Shown piece after piece: positions 45,385 through 57,868 of a DNA stretch of 64,000 nucleotides. The stretch's first letter is position 1; each line of letters begins with the position of its first letter. Source of the stretch: Ophiocordyceps camponoti-saundersi (nom. inval.) (lineage: Eukaryota; Ascomycota; Sordariomycetes; Hypocreales; Ophiocordycipitaceae); NCBI GenBank assembly GCA_003339415.1, contig PDHQ01000041.1, forward strand, positions 1 through 64,000, written 5' to 3'. The notes beneath the pieces were generated by a model, which was not told where the DNA came from, ran no database searches, and worked only from the letters and a program-made list of their open reading frames with translations. The position numbers and the translations under genes were made by a program.

Positions 45385-46109
45385 AAAAGCTTGAATAGCA
45401 GCAACCTGGTCATCCCTGTCTCCCCAACGCCGGCAAAGCTACGGGGGGCGGAGCCGGCGTCGCCGAGCCCAGTCTAGCAACAGTGGGGCCGCGTCTCTCC
45501 GGGTGCATCGCATCGCCTCGCCCAATCACAATCACAGTAACAGCAATGTCAAAGGCAAAGAGGTCACAAGACTGAACCCGCTACGTTAAAAGATATACAT
45601 ACATACATATATAGTGCACCACGCGGAGTGCCATCTGCAAAGGTTCATTCCTACCTATGTATGTATGCCCTACTGTCGTTTCTGACAACGAAAGGCACCG
45701 ATTGAAGACGCAGAGTTGGCCGGTAGCCCGTGTCGTGCTTGTCCTCTGGGCTTCATGTTAGCAGCATACCTATATAATACCCATTAAGAGAGTTCCCTAG
45801 CACATACGGCCATACCTACTAGAAAACACGGGATCCCGTCCGCTCTCCCCTAGTTAAACTGGTAAGGGGCAGATTAGTAGTTGGGTCGGTGACGACCAGC
45901 GAACACCGGCTGCTGTATGTTTTTTTTCCTTCACAGTTCTTCCTCAGCCATCTTCTCTTTTTTTCGTCAACAACTTCATACCTACCTAGGCATCGTAGTT
46001 TTCACTTCTAAGAGCGAAGCTACAAGCCCCAGGAGAGACAAAACCTGATCCGTCATCATACACGCCCACCCATATCATCAACTGTCCTTCTTTCATATCC
46101 TCCTCGCCA
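44952..46109. other. Interval between T6 and DOP1 with GA microsatellite
   Basis: No gene is seen in this 1.16-kb interval. A long GA repeat runs at about 45309-45383. GCGGAGCCGGCGTCGCCGAG near 45448-45470 is a diverged relative of the repeat found before T2, T3 and T5. A CATACATACATATATA string lies near 45597. The right part is the 3' region of DOP1. Confidence 0.5.
45309..45383. repeat. (GA)n microsatellite
   Basis: Two GA/GAGAA-rich runs, the second (about 45341-45379) almost uninterrupted. It lies about 360-430 bases upstream of the T6 start codon. Confidence 0.9.
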
Positions 46110-49100
46110 TCACATGGCCCTAACCATAGTCCGCTCGTCAAACAGATCCCGCAGCAGCCCCCTAACACACGCCTCTCGATCCAGCACCCCCATAGCATAC
46201 GTAGACTCATATGCATAGATGCTGAGCTGTCCGAAGAACGGTCTCAGCACCCTGGCCACCAAATCTTCCTTGCGCTCCGCCACCACGTTCGTCTCGCTCA
46301 GGAGAGGCTGTCGACGACGTGATCCGCCTGCCAAGGGGTCCATCGCAGCCGCCGCCGCTAATGTCGCCACTGCTTCCGGCTCGCCGCTGCCCAGCTCGTC
46401 CGCGAGCTCATCCACGAGGGCCACCGGCTGATATGTCGCTGGCCGGTAGACGGCGTCTATCGTATCTGTCACGAATAGCCACTCGTGCAGCTGAAAGTCG
46501 TCGGGCGCCACGCAAACCAGCAGGTCCAGCAATTTGCACGCCTGCAGTATCGCCGTCGGGCCGTACGTCTCTGCCGCCACGCTGGTTTCGGCCGCCACGA
46601 CCGACGACATGGCCGCGTGCATTTCCACGTTGATGACGGGCCACAGCGCTGCGAGGTGCACCGGCTTCGTCTTGAGCACCAGAGCCCGCACCACTTGAAA
46701 GACGTCGGCGCGCGTCGTCGACGATGGGGACGAAGTCGGCGTTGCCGTCAGCAACTCCACCAGCTTGTCCAGCACGACGGTCAGGTCGGTCACGAAGGCG
46801 TCGTCCGCCGACGCCAACACCAGCGTTGCCATTCGTCGCAGGTTGAGCTGCGTCCTGCGGTCCGCCTCCAGCCGCGCCGACGTGGCGCCGACACCGAATA
46901 CGATGCCGGCCGTCGTCGGCGCGCTGATCCGTCCGACAATCTCCCCCATCCTCTCCTTGTCGGCCAGAGCCCACTGCCTCAGGAGCGGCAGCCACTCGTT
47001 CTCGACCACCTCCGGCCTCGTTCCGAGGAATCTGCCGTCGTTAAAGGCCTCAGCGACGTCCTTCTTCCACGTCTTCTGTCCGTTATGTAGCCGCGATAGT
47101 TCCAGCAACAGCCGAATCACGCTCGGAGAAAAGGTGTCCGGGAACCCACGTGAGCGCAGAGCCGGTCCGATGACATTGGTGGATATCGTCGCCGCCGCCG
47201 ACACCACCCGGTCGTTTTCCAGCAGAATCTGCGGCAGCTTTGGAACGATGGATGCCAGGACGCGCACCACATCCTCCGAGCCGTCGGCGCTGCTGCTCAT
47301 CGTGCGTCTGCGGTTGCTGTTACTGTCCTTGCCCGACTTCTCCGCCGAACCATTGGCATCAGCGAATGTCATAGGCCGTGTGGTGAAGAGCGCAGCCAGG
47401 AGGCGGAGGAAAAGGTCCTGTTCCTTGTCAGCCTACAAAGAGCACGCCAGAGGGAAGAAAGGAGGCATGACAAGTCCACTGACACTGAGCTCGCGACGCA
47501 TCCTCCGCTGTTCTCCAAAGTTGGTGTTGTCCACCTTCTCGCCAAGTATCCCGGCGAACTCGAGCAGGCTCGGCAGCGTCTGGCGGTGTGGAAACGGATT
47601 TCCCAGCAGATCTCGGAGAAAGGTCATGCAGTCGGCCCAGATCTCGTCCATGGCGTCGTCCTCCAGAGAGCGTGCGTACTCCACCAAGAAGACGACGAGA
47701 TCCAGGTCCTGTAGAGAGATGGTCATGGCCGACTTGCGCGATGGATCCAACGCGCTGGGGTTGGTGCGGCTGTATATGGAGTTGAAGAGAGCCGGGACGC
47801 AGTGCCTCGGCCGACACGCATCCAGGGCTGACAGGAAGTGGAAGACCTGGCTGCGTTCGGCCGCGCTGGCTGCAGAGCGCCATATGCCAATCACCGTCTC
47901 AAGACACTCGAGCGTCTCCGCCGCGAAAAGATGCTCCAGCAGCCGCCGCGCTCGGTTCCTCATCCGCAGCGACGTGTAGTTGAAAGAGGCCAACGAGGAA
48001 GGGTCCTGCTTCTTGGCTTCGTCTCCCTGGCCCCATGACCAGATCTTGTAGCACGTCCGCATCGTGTCCTGGAAAGCGAGGTGGACCGTCAGCCGATCGT
48101 TTGCCGTGGCACTTCGCGACTGCGCGCTTTCCGATTGGAACACGCCGGAAACCATGCTCCCAAGGAGAGACTGCGTCTGCTCGGGACCCTTCAGCAGTCT
48201 CGCGCGCGCTTCTTCCGTGAGAAGCTGATCGTGGGCGAGGGCCAGCACCCGCTCCAGGCCGTTAAGCAGATAGAAAAGGGCCGACTCGGGCGCGCTCCCA
48301 CCACCGCGCGTCGGCTGCGGTTCCGCCTGGAACGTGCTCCGAAGGTTCGAAAGCGTGGTCCCTATTTGCCTGCAGAGCGTCTCCACGAGGGGGATCAGGA
48401 CCTGGAAGATGGAATGAGGGAAGAACGGCAGACAATCCCCCAGAAAGACTATCCAGTTGTCTAAAACCGAATGGCTGCTAGGGCAACTGAGCCCGGCCTG
48501 CAGACATTTGAGAAGCTGGGGAGGCATCTGCGGTCCGGACGGTGAGTTCTCGCTGACGGAAACCGACGTCCGGCCAGCACGAGCACGGTCCGTTATGGAA
48601 GAAACCCTCTCGGACGTGGCGGTGGCCGGCCGCTCCCCCTGTGACGCGTCCTGTAGCTTGAGCGTATCAAGAATGACGTCCAACAACAGGACCTGAACGT
48701 AAGGATCTGGAGTGCTGATAGACTTGGCAAGCCTGTCCAAAAAGATCTTGTCGAGCTGGTGTTGAGCCATCGAAGGGGCATGGCGGCTTGACAGGAACTG
48801 ATGAAGGATAACCAACGCATATCGACGTAGCTGAGAGACTTGCCCAGACAGGACCTCATCGGCACTGGGCGCTACCTCTCCTGTGACGCATTCGGCGCAT
48901 ATGCGAACGAAGTAGTCCTGGAGCGTCATCTCACCCTCCTCGGCGCTTCCTACAATAACATCAGCCGCGTGCCCCCTTGCTAACACCGGCAACAAAAGAG
49001 GGGGGGCCACGAACCACGTATTTGCGTCCGTTCGCCACTGAAGCTAAGATATCTCGATGCGAGAACGGAGCGAGACATGTCACTGGTGCAGCGCAGAACG

Positions 49101-52029
49101 AGGTGAAGTACTCGCAAGTAGTATAGGCACAAGTCCAAATCATCGTCTTGGCCAAAGATGATCGGCTCCTTGTCGCCGTCGCTTGCAGTGATGCCGACTT
49201 CCGACAGGAAAGGCATTTCATGCAGCTTATCGACGAAGAGAAGAAAAAGCCTATGGCTCGTCAGCAAGGAGTAAACCTCGAATGAGTCCCTCATTACCTG
49301 TCTATCCCAATGGCGTTGTTGAGCCAGGACTTGACTACCATGTAGGCTTGCGTCCGGTCGTCGAGCAGGGCGTCCAAGACGAGGAAAAGTGGTTGGGTCA
49401 GCATGACTGGGTAGTGCTCCATGCCAGACAGCCTGAGTGTAGGTCGATACTCCTGCATAGGGGTTCTGGGTCCTCGCCGATCCCCTGCAGTGTCCTGGAG
49501 CGTGTGCGACCAGAGCACGCCGAAGGTGCGGGCAGCTTCGGCAAACGTCCCGACGCAGGGTCCCGTTGAATGGCTGTCTACCAGAATGCTGGAGAGAGCG
49601 GCCTCAATCTCGCGATTCCACGGCGCAAGGGCCGTCTGCAACTGCCACAAGCAACGAACCGTCTCCACGTGGTATTTCGGATCTGATGCTGCCAGGTAGG
49701 ACCAAGCATGGCAGACGAGAGGGCTCACCATGTCGGAGAGCTGCGCCGCGTCAATCCTGTCGGCCGAGTAGAGCTGCGTCGCAAGATGAAGGACGGACGA
49801 CAAGTGGGAGAAAGGTAAGGGGCAAGTCTGTTGTAGTCGGGCCTTAAGATGCGCCATGGATCTATCCACATCGAATGCGTAGCTTGTAGGCGTCTTGAGC
49901 AGCATAAGCGTGAATATGCGAACACGCAGGCCCAGGTCCTCGTAAGACCTCGCAGTGTCTTCGCCGTTGTCGTCGCACGTATATTTGACTGCCTTTTGCA
50001 GTAGAAGCTCTCCGCATTCAACAGGATCAAATGGCGGCTGAGAGGAGTCGAGGTTCCCGTGATCATCCAAATAGAATGATTTCACTCGCTTCAGTACGTC
50101 GGCGTTAGAGTCCGAGGGAGGGGACGACGCGGCTTCTGCCCGGGCGGCCGGAAAGGCGCGCTCCGGTACCAGTTCCACCAACGACACAATCACATTCAGA
50201 GCCAGCTCCGAAAGCTTGACCAACTCCGAGTCCGTCAGGCTAGTTTTAGCCGCGCGAGCTTGGAGATGCTCCAGCATGGACAGCGCGGCCAGGCAGGTGA
50301 GGGGCCCGTGAACTGTGACCATCTCTTCTTCGCGGACGTTGAAGTTGGCAACGATGAAGCTAACAAGAGAGATTTTTTCGATGCGGTCGCTCATACTGAT
50401 CTCATCGACGTCAAGGGTCTGAGCCAAGAGCCGAAAGATCTCGCTGAAGATCAGGCCACTCTCAATGCCGTCGAAGAAGACGCTGGCACTGCGCAGAACC
50501 TCGGCGAAATCAGCCTTTGCGGGGGCCCGGCTCTGATACCGGCGAACGCTCTCCACGACGGGCAAAAAGACTTCAGGAACGACAAGTCCTCCTATTTCCC
50601 ACTTATCCATCAAGGAGAGGCAGATCCGGTACGGTCGAGCCCGTTCCGCAGCGGTGCCGCTGACAGCCCCTCCGATCATATCGAGCAGGGCTTTCGTCAA
50701 TGGCTGCAGGCCGAATTCTTCAAAGTAGCTGGTTCTGGGCGATAGGGACGCCTGGTGCTGATCGCGGGACGGTGTCGTCGGGTCGCCAACGCTGTCCGCT
50801 TCGTTGACGACGGGTTCTGGCCCGAGCAACCATGACCATAGCCGCCTGTTCAGACTCATGTCTCTCCGCGTCACCACTCCGGCGGCAGCCTTGACGAGTA
50901 ACTCGAGGTCGGCAGGCTTAACGCGGGATTGCAGCACGCTTGAATTCAGTGGTAAGTGGGATACCAAGAGGTCGAGAAAGCCCCGTTGGATGAGTAGCTG
51001 ATCATCGGTAAGACCGCTGGCGAAACACCGCACCAGGAGTCCCGGCTCGGGGGAGGTCACGATGAGCGCCATCTGAGAGCTCTCATCCGCATCGTCTTGA
51101 GTTGTGGCAACGGCCGGGCCGGTAGTTGGAGCTGGCGCCAAAACAGGGAGGGTGTGATTCAAGTACGCCAACGCCCCGGAGCGACGTCCGTGGCCGGTGA
51201 TAGAGGCCAAGAAGAAGCATTGCCAAAAGAAGGAATCTCCGGAAGAGTGGTGTTGGTCAATTAGCTGGCTCTCCGGAGGCCGGATGGCTTTTTTGAAGCT
51301 GGTGACGAGATTTAGAGTGCGATCAAAGTCCTCGCTTGTATCATCCTCCAAGCCCGGAAGCAGTGCCAGAATTATAGACTTGGTAGCCGGTCGAAGGGAG
51401 CGCGGGTCGGCTCGGAGGACGTGGCTTTCTAGGATGTCGAGAAAAGGCGCGCGCACAGAGAGCGAGGCGAAGGAGAGGGTAGGTGCGAGACCTGGCAGGT
51501 ATAGGGGGATATTTTGGGAGAGGCCGTCTTTTCCAATGACGGAAAAGACGTAGTTGTAGACCTCAAGAGCCTTCTGATGAACCCCCGACGGCAGAGCAGG
51601 GTTGAGGCATTGAGAAAGACGTTTGGCGACGGTGGCCTTGGCCGGTATCGCCGCGACAGACGTGGGCCGAGCCTGCAGAGACTGTCATGGTCATCAGCGC
51701 GGCGGGCATCGGACTGGGACGAAGCCGGTATACCTTGAGCAGCCTATTCAGAAAGGAGATGTAGTCGGCCCATTCCTCCAAGGTCGTCTCGAATTGTGAT
51801 AAGACCTTTTCGACGCTCACAACATATTTTCGATAGGCCTTATCTCTAATAGGCGGATCGTCTATGTTCAGTTCCAGGTTAGGTGGGAACATGCGATGCG
51901 ACGCATAGGCAAAGTGAAGACGCGCGCACCTTGACCGAGCTGGTTCCTCCAGCCCCGAGGGACGGGCGAGTCGCGTCCGGAGCTTTCTGGAGACGCCGAG
52001 TAGACGCCAGATGCCGGCTCTAGCGCCAT
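46110..52029 (-). CDS. DOP1: Dopey/Dop1 family protein (endosome-to-Golgi trafficking)
   Basis: Six exons (51930-52029, 51734-51861, 49298-51672, 49018-49250, 47484-48949, 46110-47432) give 1874 residues. Dop1 works with Mon2 on Golgi and endosome membranes and recruits kinesin or flippase partners; the Aspergillus orthologue DopA affects development. The N-terminal Dopey domain shows YRKYVVSVEKVLSQFETTLEEWADYISFLNRLLK, ALPSGVHQKALEVYNYVF (split across these lines in the family) and LPGLAPTLSFASLSVR. The C-terminal region keeps helical repeats to the end. The donor of the fifth intron is ambiguous between GTCAGT (used here) and GTCATG nine bases on; both keep frame. It is divergent from MON1, another trafficking gene. 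Confidence 0.9.
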
Positions 52030-52475
52030 GGAAGCAGCAAATCTCGCGAGGCAGACGTGAGCCTTCTTGGTCGGAGCATACCTAGCTGGAGCAAAAGGGT
52101 GTGCAAGCAGCTCATCCGACGAGGCTCACCCTACGCGATGATGAGGCTACGTTTCAGCCGAGGGGCGCGAAGCTGTGCCTGTATCCTGAAGTATCTTTTT
52201 TGCCGCAGTCTGCAGCAGACTACAGGCTACCCAGCGCTGCGGGCCGGGGCCAAAGGGAAGCCAAGACGCCCCTGATTGGTTGAAGCTGCTTGACTGGACT
52301 CTGTCATTCGTCAGTCACGCCAAGTGCCCACAAGTACCGCGTGACACCTCTTTATCCCATTCCCCCCCCCAACAAATGCCAGATGCTATCGATGAGGTGG
52401 CGAAGAATGCAGAGCCTCGTTGCGAAAGCCTTCATCTCACACTGAAATGCGACCCTCTTCGTGCATACCGGTATC
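52030..52475. promoter_or_regulatory. Shared divergent promoter of DOP1 and MON1
   Basis: This 446-base interval separates two divergent trafficking genes. Small open frames inside it are not supported. No specific factor site was recognised. Confidence 0.55.
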
Positions 52476-54242
52476 ATGGGCCACGAGACTAGAGACGAAC
52501 AGGAGCAACAGCAGCAGCCGCAGCCGCAGCCGCCGCCGCCGCTCCCGCCTCGGCCCAGCGGCGCGCCCGCAGCATTGGCCACGACCGCCGTGACGCCCGT
52601 CGATATCCAGACGCTCTCATTTCCCGACGGCTCTCGCGGAACCTTTTCGAACACGGCGTCTTCTCCTGACGGTAGCGGCTACCTCTCGCCAAACGCCAAG
52701 GCTGGTACCGACGACGCAGCCAGCGTCATGAGCTTCGCACCCACCATGCGCCCGGCTGCCGACATCGCGAGCCTGCTGACTGGGAGTCTGAACCGACCAA
52801 GTCCAGCCTGGTCCATGCTTCACGCTCAGGCAGCCTCGGTCGGGCCCTTTGAGACGGGACCGGCCCGGGCCAAGGACCGTCTCGCTCAATTTCATGTCGA
52901 ATTCGAACCCCTGCCCGATGACGATGATCCGCAGTTCAACGACGACGACCGGCTGGCGCTGTGGAAGTCGAAGCTGAAGCATTACATGATTCTGTCGTCT
53001 GCTGGAAAGCCCGTGTGGAGCCGGCATGGCGATTTGAACCTAATCAACTCGTCGATTGGCGTCGTACAGACCATCATTTCCTTCTACGAGGGCGCACAGA
53101 ACCCCTTGCGCGGCTTCACTGCAGGCGATACTCGCTTCGTCGTGTCGACACAGGGTCCTCTCTACCTGGTTGCAATAAGCAAGCTGGGGGAGAGCGACTC
53201 ACAGTTACGATCGCAGCTCGAGGCACTCTACATGCAAATTTTGTCGACGCTGACCCTGCCAACACTCACCAACGTCTTCATTCACCGCCCGTCGTCCGAC
53301 CTGCGGAAGCCGCTCCAGGGCACTGAGTCGCTCCTGTCTTCGCTGGCCGATACCTTCACCAAGGGCTCCGTGTCAGCTCTCCTGGGCTCGCTCGAGTGCC
53401 TGAAGCTTCCCAAGTCGGAGAGGCAGTCTATCAACAACACGTTTCTGAAATCGAGATCGCCACACGTTCTCTATGGGCTGATTGTGGCGGGTGGAAGGCT
53501 AGTCAGCGTTGTGCGGCCACGCCGTCACTCCTTGCACCCCAGCGACCTACAGCTCATCTTCAACATGCTGTTCGAGTCGGACGGAATCAAGGGCGGCGGC
53601 GGCGAGAATTGGATACCCATTTGCTTGCCGGCCTTTAATAACAAAGGCTACCTCTACATGTATGTCAGCTTTTTCGAGGGCGTGTCCGGGCAGGAGGCCA
53701 CGGCATCGGCCGCCAGCCAGGGGCGATCAGCTGCAGAAGAGATTGCGATGGTGCTCATCAGCGCCGATCGCGAGAGTTTCTTCAGTCTCAAGCAAATGCG
53801 CGACGATGTCGCACGGCAGCTCGCAAAGAACGGCAGCTTGGCCGCGATAATGAGGGCGGCGCGGGCGGGTCGCCCCATCGTGTCGCAGGTGGCGCCGGGC
53901 AGCCAGATCAGCCATTTCCTGTACAAGTCGCGGGCCAACGTGCAGTTCTGCATGGCGTCACTGAAGCCCTGGTTTGCCGGCCTGGTGAAGCGTCGGAGGC
54001 TGATGGAGCTTTACCACGACCTACATGCGGCGGCGCACGCCAAGCATGCTCACCTCAAGGTACTTCACTGCGCCGGTTCAGACGCAACCTCGCTGGCTTG
54101 GGTCACGTCCGTCTTTGAGTTTTACTGCGTTGGCGGGCCCAATATATCGCGAGAGTCCATGCTGCAGGGTGCCAATAAGATTATCCAGTGGGCAAAGAAG
54201 GAGGAGCAACGGCTCTTTATCATCGGTGGCGGCGTCTTCTGA
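52476..54242 (+). CDS. MON1: Vacuolar fusion protein MON1
   Basis: A single exon gives 588 residues. Mon1 with Ccz1 is the guanine nucleotide exchange factor that activates Rab7/Ypt7 on late endosomes and drives vacuole and autophagosome fusion; in fungal pathogens it is needed for infection structures. The N-terminus is low complexity with Gln and Pro repeats. The three longin domains follow: [21 protein letters not shown] (about residue 170 onward), then [22 protein letters not shown], and the last with [28 protein letters not shown] is another family block. The ATG at 52476 is used; upstream only a GTG is in frame. No intron is needed. Confidence 0.94.
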   Translation: MGHETRDEQEQQQQPQPQPPPPLPPRPSGAPAALATTAVTPVDIQTLSFPDGSRGTFSNTASSPDGSGYLSPNAKAGTDDAASVMSFAPTMRPAADIASLLTGSLNRPSPAWSMLHAQAASVGPFETGPARAKDRLAQFHVEFEPLPDDDDPQFNDDDRLALWKSKLKHYMILSSAGKPVWSRHGDLNLINSSIGVVQTIISFYEGAQNPLRGFTAGDTRFVVSTQGPLYLVAISKLGESDSQLRSQLEALYMQILSTLTLPTLTNVFIHRPSSDLRKPLQGTESLLSSLADTFTKGSVSALLGSLECLKLPKSERQSINNTFLKSRSPHVLYGLIVAGGRLVSVVRPRRHSLHPSDLQLIFNMLFESDGIKGGGGENWIPICLPAFNNKGYLYMYVSFFEGVSGQEATASAASQGRSAAEEIAMVLISADRESFFSLKQMRDDVARQLAKNGSLAAIMRAARAGRPIVSQVAPGSQISHFLYKSRANVQFCMASLKPWFAGLVKRRRLMELYHDLHAAAHAKHAHLKVLHCAGSDATSLAWVTSVFEFYCVGGPNISRESMLQGANKIIQWAKKEEQRLFIIGGGVF

Positions 54243-54542
54243 GCACAATACGTCATCCGAACACCATGGGTTGAATCTGTGGTATGTTCATATGACTATC
54301 TAGGAAGGTATTTACGGCGCTCGTCAAAGACGTCCATTCATTCCGTCTAACGCATCCCCTTTTTTCCCCGCCTCTTTTGTCCTCATCCTTACCCAATTCT
54401 AAGGCACGTTCAGTGCAGGCATTAAAGTCGTTATAGCGAAATCGAAATTCAGCGGCAAGTCGCAGTCACAAGTTGCCCTTTTCTTTTTTGACAGGCCGAA
54501 GTCAGAAAGAATCGGCTGCCGGAGTTCATCGCCGAAACCGAT
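54243..54542. other. Convergent 3' interval
   Basis: This 300-base interval lies between the ends of MON1 and the Ser/Pro-rich gene. No terminator or RNA gene is recognised. Confidence 0.4.
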
Positions 54543-55016
54543 TTACGGCTCGGTGGTGGGCCAGTCGGTAGGTCCCTTGAAAGATGGACTCCGCACTTGA
54601 GAAAGGTCGACAACGTCATGGCTTCTCTTGCGTCCGAAGGTTAGGGACCGCCTCGCCCAATCGCGAAGCTTGCTGTTGAAACTGGGCCGCACGTCAGGCT
54701 CGGCCATCTGCCAGCTGACTTGTCGCGACGGACTCCGGTTGCTGTGCGCCGTGGACGGTGGAGTTTGCCGCGCGCTGTGCGCTGTTGAAGGGGGAGTTGA
54801 TTGCTTGGCGTTGACGTCGATGCTATGGCGAAAGCGGGAGCTGTCGCTGGCATCGCTGGCAAACGTCGTCTGCGAAGCGTTGAGGAGAGCCTCGGAGAAG
54901 GGGGCGTCGAAGTCCTCATGGAAGCGAGGGCTTCGAGGACTGCGAGGACTGCGTGGACTGGTGGAAGAGCTCCGGGGAAGGAAGCCGGTGGAATAGATCC
55001 GGTGATTGGGAGGCAT
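54543..55016 (-). CDS. Short Ser/Pro-rich protein of unknown role
   Basis: A single exon from the ATG at 55016 gives 157 residues, starting MPPNHRIYSTGF. It is rich in Ser, Pro and Arg, with a run of four SPR units (about residues 22-32) that look like proline-directed kinase sites, two PPSTAHS repeats, and a basic C-terminal stretch KLRDWARRSLTFGRKRSHD followed by QVRSPSFKGPTDWPTTEP. The composition is that of a disordered, phospho-regulated protein. An upstream in-frame ATG at 55049 is possible; the 55016 start has a better context (CACC before ATG). I do not recognise the family. Confidence 0.6.
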   Translation of the reverse strand: MPPNHRIYSTGFLPRSSSTSPRSPRSPRSPRFHEDFDAPFSEALLNASQTTFASDASDSSRFRHSIDVNAKQSTPPSTAHSARQTPPSTAHSNRSPSRQVSWQMAEPDVRPSFNSKLRDWARRSLTFGRKRSHDVVDLSQVRSPSFKGPTDWPTTEP

Positions 55017-57868
55017 GGTGAGACGGAACTCGCATCCGCGAGATGCCATGGCCGAGGCGCCACGGGCTGTGTAAGAGATGGATGTCGATCTTAATGCCGG
55101 TTCGCGGCAGGGTTCGTCTTTGATCCTGCCAGCCCGCGTAATAAGATGAGGTGGTGAGTAAGGCAGCTAGGGAGGCAGTCGGATGGTGATAGCAATAGGT
55201 GAAGAGGGAGAGAGGACAGCCAGATGGCGAGAGCGGCGGCGGATACCGGAGATGATGGTGGTATTAAGGAGGGCCGAATAGAAGTAGGTGGCAAGAAGGT
55301 AGGCAGAGAGGTTAAAGCGTCGAAACTCTCCAGAAAGAAGGCCAACTCCGGCTGAACAGACTTTTGACGATTGAGGGAGGAGGCACGAAAAGCAAAGAGA
55401 GAAAGACAGATGAAGGCATAGTAGAGTAGTAGGCAGGCAGTAGGCAAGCAGCAGGTAGGTGATAGGTGTAGGAAGATGGTGTGATATAGTGGTATGCAAA
55501 GGGCGACCCGAGACACATTTCAGCGGGAGAGCGGCCCCGCCGCCGAAGAATAGAGTGCATAGAGCATATGTATTGGAGCGGGAAGAAAGCACATTGACTC
55601 AAGGTTTTTTCTTTTCTTTGCACAATAGACGAGGAGAGATCTGACTTTTGGGGGGGAAAGACACGGACGTCAGGGGCGGGGACGAACGGATGGGTTATGC
55701 GCCCCTGACTTGGTGCATCGGTTGAGGCGGACGAGCAGATACGAGAGTTGGGAGACGAGAGGGGGGGGGGGGAGGAGAGAAACTATCTCTGATTTGGGCG
55801 CGGGGAAAAGGGCGATTTTAGTACCTCTAGTCAATTAGTTGAGTGATATTCGTTTTATGACGCCGGCTTGACGAGATGGGGGAGAGAGAGGGGGAAGAGG
55901 GAGAAAGGGAGGAGTTCGGTCATTTACCATGGTCCGCTGCTGGACTAGTTCAGAACACCGCAGGACGGCACGAGGTTTAGCATGGGGGGGGCAATATCCG
56001 TACTAGCTGAGCTTGATGTTAATAGAAGGGTGGGTATTTGTTTATTTCTCTCTCTATTTCTTTCTTCTCCTTGTGCATCGTAAGTTTCTGCTTGTTGATT
56101 TTTAGAGTTGTCTGGTCTATCTACTGTGGGCTAGAAGAAGTGTGAGCTGGGAGTTTAGGAGAGGGAGAGAGGGAGAGAGAGAGAGGGCGGGCACAAGTTG
56201 CTGGCTTTTGGTGGCGAGAATGCATACTTCTAGGTACCGACTGAGATGAGGTGTTCGTCGTTGGCTGATACACGCATATGCAGATGACGTCTACCTACAT
56301 TTCATTGTTGGCACATTCATTCATGAGGCGAAGTGCCGACATACATACGTATGTACATATGTAAGTGTGGCCGAGTAAGAGGTAGGTATGCAACTATATG
56401 CACAATGCAAGGACAGCCCTATGCCTGCCTACCCGCTCTTGTATCCGTGGACAACTCCTCCTACAAGCACAGATGCGTGCTATGCAGACATGTGTCGCAT
56501 TGTAGTATTGTACGTAGGTAGGCATGCACAATGTGTGCATGTAGCTGCTCTCTGGCCGTGCCTGCATGTGACACGCGCGCATAATGCGTCTGTCCGTCTG
56601 TCCGCCCGTCCGTCCGTCCGTGTGTCAAACAAACTCTCCCGCGCGGCAGATGGGCAGCGGGCCGGCGGGTTGATCCACGCCATAGATAGAGAACCACCAT
56701 CCACCTTGCCCTATGCGGTAATTTCGCACGCCGGATGCGGGGAAGGAGGCAAGTCTCAGACAATTGCCGTAGGACATGATCCGGATAAAGGCTAATCCGG
56801 GCATCTTTCTCTCACTCACTCACAATGTGTTGTGTGTCCGGACATGGCTATGGAGCACATTAACAAGGCAAAAAGACAAGCCATCACCAGATTGTATTGG
56901 AAGGGAAAGTCTAATCGACGAAGAAGCCAGATCGAACAAGCCTTTGTCGCTCTCCATCCCCGGAAAAGGCTCCGCACGCGCCGCGAGCCATTGAATAGTC
57001 GCATGGCGGGCGTCGCTACTAGTCTCGAGCTTGTTCCTGAGAGGAGAGAGGGGGAAGCGAACTCGTTACTGCCTCGTGGTCTGAAGCGTTTATGCGCTAT
57101 GAACTCGCTATGAAGATGGGATTGTGGATGGTGATGATGTCGATGACGAGGAAGATGATGACTACAATCTGCGTCGTCATCGTCGTCGTCCCGCCAACCG
57201 ACTTCCCATCGACCATCTATGCTGCCTGCCTGCCTGCCTGCCTGCCTGCCTTCCTACCTACCTCTGTCGAGCATACCAACATACCTACCTACCTACCTAC
57301 TTACCCACGTCTCCTCTTGATAGCCACTGCCTCTCACCTCAAGAATGAAAGGACTTGAGTCATACTGAGCAGCCAACATCAGCACGCAGCTTCCCTCACT
57401 CTTTTGTACCAGCAGGCACGTGGCGAATCGCTCTCGTCTGCTAGCCGAGCTCAGCAATTCAAGGCGAACTTTGCTATCAACCTCCTCCCTCGCCATGATT
57501 GCCCCTCCGTCTCGTGAGCTACCTGCTTCCCCTTGTGCCGTGCTGCTCATGCCATGACTGTCTCTGCCTCACCTGCCATGCCCTCTCCCACCTACTCTCT
57601 TGGGCATCTCCCCTTGACCCCATCTATGTCTGCGGTCTAAGAGACCGGTGATGCTATCCAACTCCCTCCTGCTGGCCACAAGCCTCTCCCATCCCCAGCT
57701 GGCTTCTCGACGCATCATCTTCACCTTGCTCGCTTGTCCTGCTCGCCTGTTCTGTCTTGTCAAGATCTCACGGGCCTGTCTCTTCAGACCGTCATCGTAT
57801 CAGTTTCTTTCCATATCTATCCATTCCCCCTTTATCCAACTTCATTCATCAAAGTAACCGGGGGTAAA
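55017..57868. other. Gene-free 2.85-kb interval with microsatellites
   Basis: No supported gene is present. Features include GA-rich stretches (about 55862-55915 and 56158-56188), a poly-G run near 55760, CGTCTGTCCGTCTGTCCG-type repeats (about 56588-56620), a GCCT/CCTA repeat (57222-57300) and a TGATGATG/CGTCGTC-rich segment (57130-57190). The right end is CT-rich and probably the promoter and leader of the next gene. Confidence 0.5.

Noticed and set aside
46485..47979. Long plus-strand frames opposite DOP1
   Set aside because: Antisense shadows of a real coding region with biased composition.
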